Assembly: GCF_900129275.1 (NCBI RefSeq)
Contig: NZ_FQUX01000002.1
Location: 65,795 to 129,794, forward strand
Direction of reading: 5' to 3'
DNA length: 64,000 bases
Source: Arenibacter palladensis
GTDB lineage: Bacteria; Bacteroidota; Bacteroidia; Flavobacteriales; Flavobacteriaceae
Shown: positions 27,704 to 35,941 of the stretch, one piece after another
Position numbering within the stretch: the stretch's first letter is position 1
Layout: each line of letters begins with the position of its first letter
The notes under the pieces: model-generated
Told to the model about the DNA's origin: nothing
Databases searched by the model: none
The model's input: the letters and a program-made list of their open reading frames with translations, nothing else
Position numbers and translations under genes: made by a program

Positions 27704-28720
27704 TTATGGCAAACCGTTTATCATGGCTATCAATTGACTCTCGGTGGTCGTGCTCAAGTCGCTTTCTTCAATAACTATGGTGCCATCTGCAATTATGGTT
27801 ACTGGGTTTATAGCATATACCCAATTGCCGTTGTCCTCACTAACAAAGATGACATGACACTCTAGACCAATTGGAATAATACCGGTATGCTCAGAAAATA
27901 ATCCGGTCTCAGAGTCGTAAGCGTCCAAGTTGGCAAGGGAACCTGCTTCCCCATTGTAGGACAGGTACAGGGCACAGTTACCGTTGTCAAAACCTTCAGG
28001 TACTGCTGCCCATAACTTGGTCTTAGGTCTAGGGTCGCTCCAAAAACGATCAACGTTGGTCCAACCGAAATTATTAAAGAAGGCCACATATAATGATTGC
28101 CCTGCAGCACCCTGACCAATGTCTATACCCGCTCCTAGGCCATCACGCTTTTGCTCTACCCAGGTAACATCGTCGCATCCGGTTTCTATGGCACAATCCA
28201 TACCTATAAGCCCGTCCCATAAAGTCATTCCAAAATCATCACCTCCAGTAAGTGCCGTTGGAACGAGAACTTGCATGGGGCAAATAAGTTGTAAAGGCTG
28301 TCCATTTTGGGTAGCTTCAATAAAGAATTCCCCTCCTGTAACCAAAAGTTCTTTGCCTCCGGTTGGAGAAAGACCCATAGTGGTTTTATTGGTGGCCAGC
28401 ATAGTGCCTCTGTCAAAAAGTTCTACTACCTCTACATCTACCATACCTGTAACGGCATTGCCATTATTGGCTAAACAGCTTCCGTTGATAGTTATCTCAA
28501 CACCCTTTTCGGTCGTAAAAGTTCCGGAACCATCAACATCTATTTGAAATGTTTGTGTTAGATTTTCTATGGCTGTAGCTTTAAGATCCGTGAAATCTTG
28601 GGGAGAAGCCCGTTCAATTGTTACGTCAAAATCGTTATCTCCATTTTCATCTTTTTGGCAACTTGTCATCAATGCAGCCGTCATTAAAAAAAGTCCTAAA
28701 ATTTGTTTTGAATTTTTCAT
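27704..28720 (-). CDS. Lipoprotein, paralogue of the product at 25835-26857
   Basis: A 338-residue lipoprotein: signal MKNSKQILGLFLMTAALMTSC, then the same domain order as its paralogue, with TTEKGVEITINGSCLANNGNAVTG, VELFDRGTMLATNKTTMG, GWTNVDRFWSDPRPKT and VIFVSEDNGNWVYAI. The two proteins align almost end to end, showing a local duplication that left the small lipoprotein between them. Predicted surface or periplasmic. It is the nearest minus-strand gene to the divergent sigma-factor gene and has the third copy of the shared promoter motif. Function unknown. Confidence 0.8.
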   Translation of the reverse strand: MKNSKQILGLFLMTAALMTSCQKDENGDNDFDVTIERASPQDFTDLKATAIENLTQTFQIDVDGSGTFTTEKGVEITINGSCLANNGNAVTGMVDVEVVELFDRGTMLATNKTTMGLSPTGGKELLVTGGEFFIEATQNGQPLQLICPMQVLVPTALTGGDDFGMTLWDGLIGMDCAIETGCDDVTWVEQKRDGLGAGIDIGQGAAGQSLYVAFFNNFGWTNVDRFWSDPRPKTKLWAAVPEGFDNGNCALYLSYNGEAGSLANLDAYDSETGLFSEHTGIIPIGLECHVIFVSEDNGNWVYAINPVTIIADGTIVIEESDLSTTTESQLIAMINGLP

Positions 28721-29032
28721 GATTATTATTTTTCGTTAAGAATGAATTTTTTGATTGTTCACCCTTATATCAATGTGCTTTGGATTTTGTTACCCCATTG
28801 GATTAAAATATTTTCATTTTATTAGGTTCTAATAAGGATGCGAGGAGTTATTTGGTGATACCAAGGGTCCTTCATTATCAATTATTAGCTAATTTCCTAG
28901 GACAACATCAGCCAACACCTTTAAGGAGCCAGAAAAAGAATAGCTGGGGTTATGGGGGCTTTATGTAGCCGATATTTTGTTTTACAAGAAAGGAACCCAG
29001 AGTTTTCTTATTTTAGGCAAAATTTTCAATTC
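28721..29032. other. Divergent intergenic region between lipoprotein and sigma-factor genes
   Basis: About 310 bases. The left side holds the minus-strand GGGTAACAAAA promoter copy. The right side, upstream of the sigma gene, shows no copy of that motif in plus orientation and no clean TAnnTTTG box, so the sigma gene's own promoter is not identified. Confidence 0.5.
28762..28796 (-). promoter_or_regulatory. Repeated sigma-type promoter motif, copy 3
   Basis: On the minus strand GGGGTAACAAAA (28785-28796), 14 bases, then ATATAAGG. The box edge is 65 bases before the ATG of the 338-residue lipoprotein. With copies 1 and 2 it defines conserved -35-like and -10-like elements and a fixed spacing. 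Confidence 0.65.
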
Positions 29033-29614
29033 ATGGCAGGATCAAGCATCCATCCCGATCAGAAGTACATAGAGGGTTTATTGATGAATAGTCCGTTGGT
29101 GATCAAAAGCATCTACGACAGGTTTGTACCAAAGGTGGTGGGGTATATCACTAAAAATAGCGGTAATGAGGATGCTGCAAAAGATGTTGTCCAGGAGGTT
29201 TTGGTTGCAATTTACAAACAAGCCAAACATAAAGGATTAAAATTAACCTGTCCGTTCGATGCCTATTTTTTTCTACTATGTAAACGGAGATGGTTGAACG
29301 AAATCAAAAAAAGTTCTTTAAAGGAGGTAACAATAAACGAAGAGGTTGTATCTATTAGTGACGATGCGCTGCAACTGGCGGATGAATTTGATATTGAACA
29401 ACAAAAGAAGTTGGTGTTCGATCTCATGTTTCAAAAACTAGGGGACGCCTGCAAAGACCTATTAAAAGCAACTTTCGAAATAAAGTCGATGGAGGAAGTA
29501 GCTCAAAAACTTGGGGTAACCTATGCTTATGCCCGAAAAAAGAAATCCTTGTGCATAGGAGAGTTGACGCGAATGGTACAGGAATCGTCGGAATATAAAA
29601 ACCTAAAAGCCTAA
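29033..29614 (+). CDS. ECF-like RNA polymerase sigma factor (sigma-70 family)
   Basis: I take the ATG at 29033, giving about 193 residues; a longer in-frame reading adds 27 unlikely residues. Region sigma-2 is visible as YDRFVPKVVGYITKNSG and EDAAKDVVQEVLVAIYKQ (about residues 24-65), and sigma-4 as an HTH near the C-terminus (SMEEVAQKLGVTYAYARKKKSLC). The two-domain organisation without sigma-3 is that of ECF factors. The anti-sigma-like gene follows after 4 bases. No FecR or TonB receptor is adjacent, unlike the common iron/polysaccharide ECF systems of Bacteroidota. Confidence 0.87.
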   Translation: MAGSSIHPDQKYIEGLLMNSPLVIKSIYDRFVPKVVGYITKNSGNEDAAKDVVQEVLVAIYKQAKHKGLKLTCPFDAYFFLLCKRRWLNEIKKSSLKEVTINEEVVSISDDALQLADEFDIEQQKKLVFDLMFQKLGDACKDLLKATFEIKSMEEVAQKLGVTYAYARKKKSLCIGELTRMVQESSEYKNLKA

Positions 29615-29618
29615 AATC

Positions 29619-30344
29619 ATGAACGAATTGGATTTGGAACTATACGAAGCATATCTCGACAACACCCTTGATTCGGAAGCTAAAAAAGCCTTTGAAGCGC
29701 GTTTGTTGGATGATACCTCTTTTAAGGAATCTTTTGAAGCTTACAAGGAAACTTCAGTATACCTGTCTGAAAAGTTCTCCGACCAAGAAGACCTAAACGC
29801 CTTCGAAAATAATCTCAAAAACCTTAGCGAGGAGCATTTTACCAAAAAAACGTCCTCGGGCTACAAGACTGAAATTTGGAAGTACGCAGCCGCAATTGTC
29901 CTGTTGATCACTATTGGAGGTTATTTTCTTATGGATAGAGATCAGCCCCGGTATAATGATTTTGCAACCTATCCCACTATTTCCTTGGTTCAGAGAAGTA
30001 GTGGCGACCCAATGGCTAAAAAAGCAGAGAACGCCTTCAACAACAAGTCATTTAAAGAGGCTACCGCTTATTTAAATGAACTTTTGGGCAATGACCCCAA
30101 CAATCAGGAATTGTTGTTGTATAGAGGAATAGCCCAAATTGAAACCGGGGACTATCAGAACGCCTACAAAGATTTGGACGAAGTGGCCTCTGGCAGCTCG
30201 GTTTATAAAAATGAGGCCATATGGCAAAAAGCTTTGGGACTTCTAAAACAAAAGAATTACAATAAATGTAAGCTGGTTTTGGTTGAAATTCCACCATCGG
30301 CCGATGAATATAATAAGGCCCAAGCCCTGCTCAAAAAATTATAG
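29619..30344 (+). CDS. Membrane anti-sigma candidate with periplasmic TPRs
   Basis: A 241-residue protein. The cytosolic N-terminus of about 85 residues opens with LYEAYLDNTLDSEAKKAFEARLLDD, a helical pattern often seen in Bacteroidota anti-sigma factors. A single membrane helix (about 88-105) is followed by a periplasmic region with TPR-like repeats (about 130-235). It lies 4 bases after the sigma gene and is surely cotranscribed. The expected role is to hold the sigma factor at the membrane until a periplasmic signal arrives. It lacks the classic zinc-binding HxxxCxxC motif of ZAS anti-sigma factors, so the assignment rests on context and topology. Confidence 0.72.
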   Translation: MNELDLELYEAYLDNTLDSEAKKAFEARLLDDTSFKESFEAYKETSVYLSEKFSDQEDLNAFENNLKNLSEEHFTKKTSSGYKTEIWKYAAAIVLLITIGGYFLMDRDQPRYNDFATYPTISLVQRSSGDPMAKKAENAFNNKSFKEATAYLNELLGNDPNNQELLLYRGIAQIETGDYQNAYKDLDEVASGSSVYKNEAIWQKALGLLKQKNYNKCKLVLVEIPPSADEYNKAQALLKKL

Positions 30345-30397
30345 TCCTAAAGCCATAATTATTTAAAAAGGCAATACCAAGGCCTTATATTTGAAGT

Positions 30398-32485
30398 ATG
30401 AAGCATTCCCTTTTTGTTTTTATTTTTCTGATAACCTTTGTGCATTCTGCCCAGCAACAGGACAAGGTAGATTTTATTCATGGAAAAGTGGATATAAAAA
30501 TAGATCCCAAAATTGAAACCATCACGGGATCTGTGGCGTATAAATTTAAGGTACTACAAAAAGTGGACACCGTTTTTCTGGATGCCCAAAATTTAAAATT
30601 AATAGAGGTCACACTCAACAATAAAAAAGTGAAGGCTACCAACTACGGCAAAAAAATAGTGGTCCATAAACGTTTAAAGGCCAATAAAACCTATACTTTG
30701 GATATCACCTATGCTGCCCTTCCCAAACAGACCGTATATTTTTTAGGATGGAAGGATGACGTACTTGGCAACGAGCAGATCTGGACCCAAGGTCAAGGAA
30801 AATATACCAGTCACTGGCTTCCCAGTTTTGATGATATGACCGAAAAGGTGGAGTATGATCTGGATATCAGTTTTGATAAGTCATACGAAGTCATAGCCAA
30901 TGGTGCCCTGGTTACGACCAAAGAATTGGACGGATTGAAAAAATGGAGTTTTAATATGGACAGTCCAATGAGCAGCTATTTGTTGGCTTTTGCCATTGGG
31001 GATTACCGTAAAAAAGAAGTGGAATCAAGTACCGGGATTCCCATTAGCCTTTATTTCTACCCCAGTGATAGTACAATGGTGGAACCTACCTATAGATATA
31101 CTACCGCTATTTTCAACTTTTTGGAAAAAGAGATAGGAGTGCCCTACCCGTGGCAGAATTATAAGCAGGTACCGGTTAGGGATTTTTTATACGCAGGTAT
31201 GGAAAATACGGGAATCACAATTTTTTCGGATTCCTTTGTTATGGATTCCATTGCTTTTAAGGATCGAAACTATGTAAATGTAAACGCCCATGAAATGGCA
31301 CACCAGTGGTTTGGTGATTTGGTTACCGAAGTGGATGGCAGTAGCCACTGGCTTCACGAAGGCTTTGCCACCTATTATGCCTTGTTGGCCGAGAGAGCGC
31401 TTTTTGGTAATGAATATTATTACTGGAAATTATACGAATCGGCAATCCATTTACAGGATTTGACCCAAGAGGATAGGGGAGAGGCCCTAATTGATCCCAA
31501 AGCCAGTAGCCTTACTTTTTATGAAAAGGGAGCATGGGCGTTGCATATGTTGAGGGAACAATTGGGGGAGGAATATTTTAGACAGGGAATCCAACAATAT
31601 TTAAAAACGTACGGATATAGAAATGCAACTGTGGATGACTTTATCAGGATTATGGAGTTGGTCAGTGATACTGATTTGGATGCGTTCCGGAATCGATGGT
31701 TGGAGGATAAGGAATTTCCTTTTGGTGAGGCTAAAACAAGTTTGGTTCGTGAATCAGAGGATTTGAGGAATTTCTTCGGGCTGCAAAAGGAATTAATGAC
31801 AAGTAGTACAGACAATGAATCCATAATAAAAAGGTATTGGGGAAACACAAAATCCGACCAATTAAAATCCCAAATTATCAAGACCTATTATAAATCACTA
31901 TCCGACGATTTTATAAGTGAGGCAATAAGGAGCAATAACGTTAGGGTCCGTCAAGCCATAGCACTTGCAGTAGGACAGATCCCCTTGGATCTAAAATCTG
32001 AATTTGAATTCCTTTTGGAAGATGCAAGTTATATTACCAAAGAGGCGATGCTTTACAAGCTATGGATAAATTACCCTGGCGACAGGGTCAATTATTTGAA
32101 CAAGACCCAAGGCATCATAGGCTTTTCCAATAAGAATATTCGCTTATTATGGCTCTCCTTGGCCTTGCTGACCAAGGATTACGAACCCAATAATACCAAC
32201 GAGTATTATCTGGAATTGAGTGAATATACCTCGCCAATATACCCAACTGAAGTTCGGCAAGGGGCATTTCAATTCTTGGAGCAATTGATAGGTTTGTCAG
32301 ACAACAATTTGTTGGACCTTGTAAATGCAAGCCAGCATCATTCATGGCAGTTTAGAAAATATGCCCGTTCATTATTGGACCAACTTTTGAAAAAAAAGGA
32401 ATATAGGGATAGAATAGATAGACTGAGCGTAAAATTTAATGAGGAGGAATTGCGTTATATTAGCAACAAACTGATTTCAGAATGA
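30398..32485 (+). CDS. Secreted M1-family aminopeptidase
   Basis: A 695-residue zinc metallopeptidase with a signal peptide (MKHSLFVFIFLITFVHS). Motifs in order: YAGMENTGI (GAMEN-type N-terminus-binding loop, about residues 266-274), the zinc site HEMAHQWFGD (about 298-307) and the third zinc ligand in WLHEGFATYY (about 316-325). It removes N-terminal amino acids from peptides, probably in the periplasm. Its stop codon overlaps the ATG of the first patatin gene (ATGA), so these three genes form an operon. Confidence 0.93.
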   Translation: MKHSLFVFIFLITFVHSAQQQDKVDFIHGKVDIKIDPKIETITGSVAYKFKVLQKVDTVFLDAQNLKLIEVTLNNKKVKATNYGKKIVVHKRLKANKTYTLDITYAALPKQTVYFLGWKDDVLGNEQIWTQGQGKYTSHWLPSFDDMTEKVEYDLDISFDKSYEVIANGALVTTKELDGLKKWSFNMDSPMSSYLLAFAIGDYRKKEVESSTGIPISLYFYPSDSTMVEPTYRYTTAIFNFLEKEIGVPYPWQNYKQVPVRDFLYAGMENTGITIFSDSFVMDSIAFKDRNYVNVNAHEMAHQWFGDLVTEVDGSSHWLHEGFATYYALLAERALFGNEYYYWKLYESAIHLQDLTQEDRGEALIDPKASSLTFYEKGAWALHMLREQLGEEYFRQGIQQYLKTYGYRNATVDDFIRIMELVSDTDLDAFRNRWLEDKEFPFGEAKTSLVRESEDLRNFFGLQKELMTSSTDNESIIKRYWGNTKSDQLKSQIIKTYYKSLSDDFISEAIRSNNVRVRQAIALAVGQIPLDLKSEFEFLLEDASYITKEAMLYKLWINYPGDRVNYLNKTQGIIGFSNKNIRLLWLSLALLTKDYEPNNTNEYYLELSEYTSPIYPTEVRQGAFQFLEQLIGLSDNNLLDLVNASQHHSWQFRKYARSLLDQLLKKKEYRDRIDRLSVKFNEEELRYISNKLISE

Positions 32486-33393
32486 GAGCAATGGTAATTT
32501 CTGGTGGTGGTAGCAAGGGCGCATTTGCCGGAGGCGTGGCCCAATATCTGATGCAGGAATTGAACCATAATTACGATTTGTTTTTAGGTACTTCCACCGG
32601 AAGTCTTTTGATTTCCCATCTCGCGCTGCAAAAAATTGAAAAGATCAGAGAGGTGTACACTTCTGTGGATCAACATGATATTTTTAGCAATTGTCCCTTT
32701 GTGATTAAAAAGAAATATGGCATAGAGACTATCGGGATCCATCATATAAATGTGATGAAAAATTTTTTCAAAGGTAGCAAGACTTTTGGAGAAAGTCATA
32801 ATTTACTTCGATTGATCAAGAATACGATTTCCATGGAGGAATTTGAGCATTTAAAAAATGGTCCCTTGGATATTGTGGTAACGGTTTCCAACTTATCATT
32901 AAACCAAGTAGAGTATAAATCCATCAATGATTGTACCTATGAGGAATTTTGTGAATGGATATGGGTTTCCTGTAATTATACCCCATTTATGACATTGGTT
33001 AAGAAAAATGGATGTGAGTATGCCGATGGTGGATTGGGCAGTATGGTTCCGATTGAAGAGGCCATTAGGAGAGGAGCCAAGGTAGTGGATGCCATAATTT
33101 TGCAAACAGAGGTTACCCAATTAAATAGAATGCCCTCAAAGAATGTATTTTCATTACTTACCAGTATGTTTGCCTTTATGTTGGATAGAATAGAACAACA
33201 AAATATAAGGATAGGCAAGTTTGTAGCCAACCATAACAATGCAATTATCAACTTCTATTATACGCCCACTGTCCTTACCACCAACTCCCTTATATTTGAA
33301 AAGGAAAAAATGACGGTTTGGTGGGAAAGTGGATTTAATTTCGCCAAGCATAAAAACTCTGAAACCAACCTTATAGAGACTGGGATTTTATGA
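32482..33393 (+). CDS. Patatin-like phospholipase (copy 1)
   Basis: A 303-residue cytosolic protein with the patatin oxyanion-hole motif GGGSKGAFAGG (residues 8-18), nucleophile elbow GTSTG with Ser38, and catalytic Asp in YADGGLGS near residue 181. Patatins are Ser-Asp dyad lipid acyl hydrolases. No signal peptide is present. The ATG overlaps the upstream peptidase stop by 4 bases and the stop overlaps the next patatin start by 4 bases. The product is clearly a tandem duplicate of the following gene. Confidence 0.92.
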   Translation: MRAMVISGGGSKGAFAGGVAQYLMQELNHNYDLFLGTSTGSLLISHLALQKIEKIREVYTSVDQHDIFSNCPFVIKKKYGIETIGIHHINVMKNFFKGSKTFGESHNLLRLIKNTISMEEFEHLKNGPLDIVVTVSNLSLNQVEYKSINDCTYEEFCEWIWVSCNYTPFMTLVKKNGCEYADGGLGSMVPIEEAIRRGAKVVDAIILQTEVTQLNRMPSKNVFSLLTSMFAFMLDRIEQQNIRIGKFVANHNNAIINFYYTPTVLTTNSLIFEKEKMTVWWESGFNFAKHKNSETNLIETGIL

Positions 33394-34292
33394 AAGCACT
33401 TGTAATTAGTGGGGGAGGAAGTAAAGGAGCATTTGCAGGTGGAGTGGCTCAATACCTCATGGAAATTGAAAAACGGGAATACGACATTTTGGTAGGTACC
33501 TCCACGGGCAGTCTCTTAATTCCACAATTGGCATTAAACCAAATAGATAAACTACATAATATTTATACCAACGTTAGCCAACGTTCCATATTTAGCCTTA
33601 ATCCATTTGTAGTTCGGAAAAAGGGTGATAGGGAATATGTCTCCATAAACTTTCTAAATACCTTTCTCCAATTTGTGAAGAGCAAGCGTACTTTTGGGGA
33701 AAGCAAGGCTTTGAGACGGACTATTAGAAAGAATTTTAGTGAAGCTGAATTCCGAAGGTTAAAAAAAGGAAAAAAAGATATAGTGGTAACAGTTTCCAAC
33801 CTTTCCAAAAACCGGATCGAATATAAATCCATTATGGATTTTTCCTATGATGAATTCTGTGATTGGATCTGGATCTCTTGCAACTACATTCCTTTTATGT
33901 CCTTGGTGAAAAAAGACGGATTTGAATATGGTGACGGTGGCCTTGGATGCGTTGTTCCCATTAGGGAGGCCATTAGACGTGGGGCTACGGAAATTGATGC
34001 CATTATCCTAGAGTCCGAAAATATGGAACACAACAAGGTTTTGGGCAAAAACCCATTTTCACTTATGCTGAGTATTTATGGTTTTGTTTTGGACCAGATT
34101 GAATACCACGACATTTCAGAAGGGGTATTGGCAGCAAAACATAATGGGGTGCAATTAAATTTATATTACACCCCTACTAAATTAACCGAAAACTCCTTGG
34201 TTTTCAATAAGAAACTGATGTCACTATGGTGGCAACAAGGGTATAAGTACGCTGAGGAAAAATTTTCTAGCGCAGATCAAGGTAACCTATAG
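33390..34292 (+). CDS. Patatin-like phospholipase (copy 2)
   Basis: A 300-residue paralogue of the preceding protein, with identical GGGSKGAFAGG at 8-18, GTSTG with Ser38 and YGDGGLGC near 181. Both copies keep the dyad, so neither is obviously inactive. They differ most in the middle (about 60-110) and at the C-terminus. Its stop codon abuts the stop of the convergent gene with no gap between them. Keeping two overlapping copies suggests either different lipid substrates or a heteromeric enzyme, both speculative. Confidence 0.92.
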   Translation: MKALVISGGGSKGAFAGGVAQYLMEIEKREYDILVGTSTGSLLIPQLALNQIDKLHNIYTNVSQRSIFSLNPFVVRKKGDREYVSINFLNTFLQFVKSKRTFGESKALRRTIRKNFSEAEFRRLKKGKKDIVVTVSNLSKNRIEYKSIMDFSYDEFCDWIWISCNYIPFMSLVKKDGFEYGDGGLGCVVPIREAIRRGATEIDAIILESENMEHNKVLGKNPFSLMLSIYGFVLDQIEYHDISEGVLAAKHNGVQLNLYYTPTKLTENSLVFNKKLMSLWWQQGYKYAEEKFSSADQGNL

Positions 34293-34811
34293 TTACCATA
34301 GTTCTCCTATTTCCTTCTTAACAAAGGACAAAGCTGTTGCCGAAGGAGAACTTTTTTCCATGGTTTCATTTAGAATATCCTCGCGGAGTTTGTCCGCCGA
34401 ATCCGATTCGCTCATACCCGCCTTCCTAATCATTTGAATGGTAGCACTTTTTGCTGCCTTAATTATATTCCAACATTCATCCGTCATGTAGATTTGTTGG
34501 GATAGATTATGCTCAAACTCATTTTCAATACTTTTGATCAGCAAATTTTCATAATCGTTTTTGTTGCTGTTTTTTGGTCCTACCCTTACCACCAAGCTGG
34601 GAATTGCAATTCGCTCTAGGAAAAGGGCCATTCTTTCGTATGCTTGTAATCGAATGGGCAATGTATTTTTTTGACTGTCTTTGTGCAGTAGGTAGCGTCT
34701 TCTTCCTTCTTCGTTTCTGGTATGTAGTCTAAAAAAATAAAAGGCGACCACTCCGGTTACTACAGCGGGTAACAAATAGGCAAATAGTTGAAAAATTTCA
34801 TCTCCACTCAT
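34293..34811 (-). CDS. Membrane-anchored hypothetical protein (172 aa)
   Basis: One N-terminal transmembrane helix (about residues 6-26, IFQLFAYLLPAVVTGVVAFYF), then RLHTRNEEGRRRYLLHKDSQ and a soluble helical domain containing LPIRLQAYERMALFLERI. There are no catalytic motifs. This kind of protein is common in Flavobacteriia without known function. It converges on the patatin operon with abutting stops. Predicted inner membrane, cytosolic C-terminus. Confidence 0.75.
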   Translation of the reverse strand: MSGDEIFQLFAYLLPAVVTGVVAFYFFRLHTRNEEGRRRYLLHKDSQKNTLPIRLQAYERMALFLERIAIPSLVVRVGPKNSNKNDYENLLIKSIENEFEHNLSQQIYMTDECWNIIKAAKSATIQMIRKAGMSESDSADKLREDILNETMEKSSPSATALSFVKKEIGELW

Positions 34812-34934
34812 TTTGTATTGGTATTTTTTGGTTTGTTGATTAATTAACGGCTTATTCCCTCAAAAATTATGGTGGGTTTCAATTTTTTTACCCGTCCCAA
34901 CCATATTCTAGGTCAATCTAACCCAGGTCCAAAA

Positions 34935-34958
34935 AAAAAGCGCCATAAAGCGCTTTTT
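34935..34958 (-). terminator. Terminator of the OmpA-like gene at 35036-35839
   Basis: AAAAAGCGC and AGCGCTTTTT-type arms around a short CATAA loop, with A/T tracts on both sides, can terminate in either direction. It lies about 80 bases beyond the minus-strand OmpA-like stop codon. Confidence 0.75.
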
Positions 34959-35035
34959 AAGTTTCGATGACTATTTCATCTGTTTTAATTTAATACACCA
35001 GACATCCTATAGATGGTTGCATAAATTAAATCTTC

Positions 35036-35839
35036 TTATTTCATGCTCTCTTTTACCAGTTTGAAGAATTCGTAAAATCTTGGTTGTACAATGATTTCGG
35101 TAGCAGTTTCTATACTATAAAGTCCTAATTCCGATTTCCCGGTGGCTACAATACGCTTTGGCTCTATTTGATATTTGCTTTCCAAGATCCGGGCTATAGC
35201 AGCAGCTTGTTGCGTACCAATCTCCCAATTATTCAATTTGTTGTCTTTGGATTCTACCAAGTTGCTATTGCTTACAATTTGAATGTCCATTGTTGGGTTG
35301 GCCTTTAAAACACTTCCAATCTTTGCAATAATGGCCTCGGCCTTGTCCTGTACCTTATAATTCTTGGAGTTCTCCCCAAATATATAACTGTTGTCCATCA
35401 CAACCGCTACGGCTCCATTGCTAACAGTTATCTTGGGGTCACTACCCAATGTTTGTTTAAATTGGGTAAAAACAGCTAGGGTAATAGAGTCATGGCTGCT
35501 TAGTGCATCATTGATAACCCTTAATTGCGCTTCCTTTTGAACAAGGCTTTCCAGGGTACTATTTATATGGTCGGATCTCTTATTGGAGGCTTCCGTAAAA
35601 CTGTTCAAGTTTTTTAATAGATTCGCATTGGTTTCCTTAAGTTCATTTACCTGTGCTTCGTACGACTCTACTTTGGCAGAAGCAATTCTTTCTTCGCGTT
35701 TGGATTCCGACAGGGCCGTTTCGGTCTCCCTTAGCTTCGATCTTAGGTCATCTACTTCCAGGATAAGATCCTTTTTGCTTTGTGCCTGTGAAATGGATAT
35801 GTACATTAAAAAAACTAAAATGGTAAAAATTCTTTTCAT
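35036..35839 (-). CDS. Degenerate OmpA-like outer-envelope protein with coiled coil
   Basis: A 267-residue protein: signal peptide (MKRIFTILVFLMYISISQAQ), long coiled coil (about 25-100), then a domain homologous in layout to OmpA_C. It is a relative of the gene at 43139-43987, sharing KLNNWEIGTQQAAAIARIL versus the canonical LSVKRATSVVRIL. However, the GHTD motif is replaced by SNSN and the conserved Arg by Gln, so the two peptidoglycan-binding residues are missing. It probably cannot bind diaminopimelate in the usual way. Its role is unknown; a spacer or partner of the intact paralogue is possible. Confidence 0.78.
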   Translation of the reverse strand: MKRIFTILVFLMYISISQAQSKKDLILEVDDLRSKLRETETALSESKREERIASAKVESYEAQVNELKETNANLLKNLNSFTEASNKRSDHINSTLESLVQKEAQLRVINDALSSHDSITLAVFTQFKQTLGSDPKITVSNGAVAVVMDNSYIFGENSKNYKVQDKAEAIIAKIGSVLKANPTMDIQIVSNSNLVESKDNKLNNWEIGTQQAAAIARILESKYQIEPKRIVATGKSELGLYSIETATEIIVQPRFYEFFKLVKESMK

Positions 35840-35941
35840 AGATAAAATTTGTTTATTTGAATATTCGGGTAATTCTAATTGGTTGCGTTACTGCAAGGAT
35901 ATACAATTTGATTTTAGGTGCAAAATTAATATTATATTTGA

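Noticed and set aside
30386..30393. TATATTTG, a perfect -7 promoter box before the M1 peptidase
   Set aside because: It is only 4 bases from the ATG, so transcription would start at or after the start codon, and no -33 box is visible.
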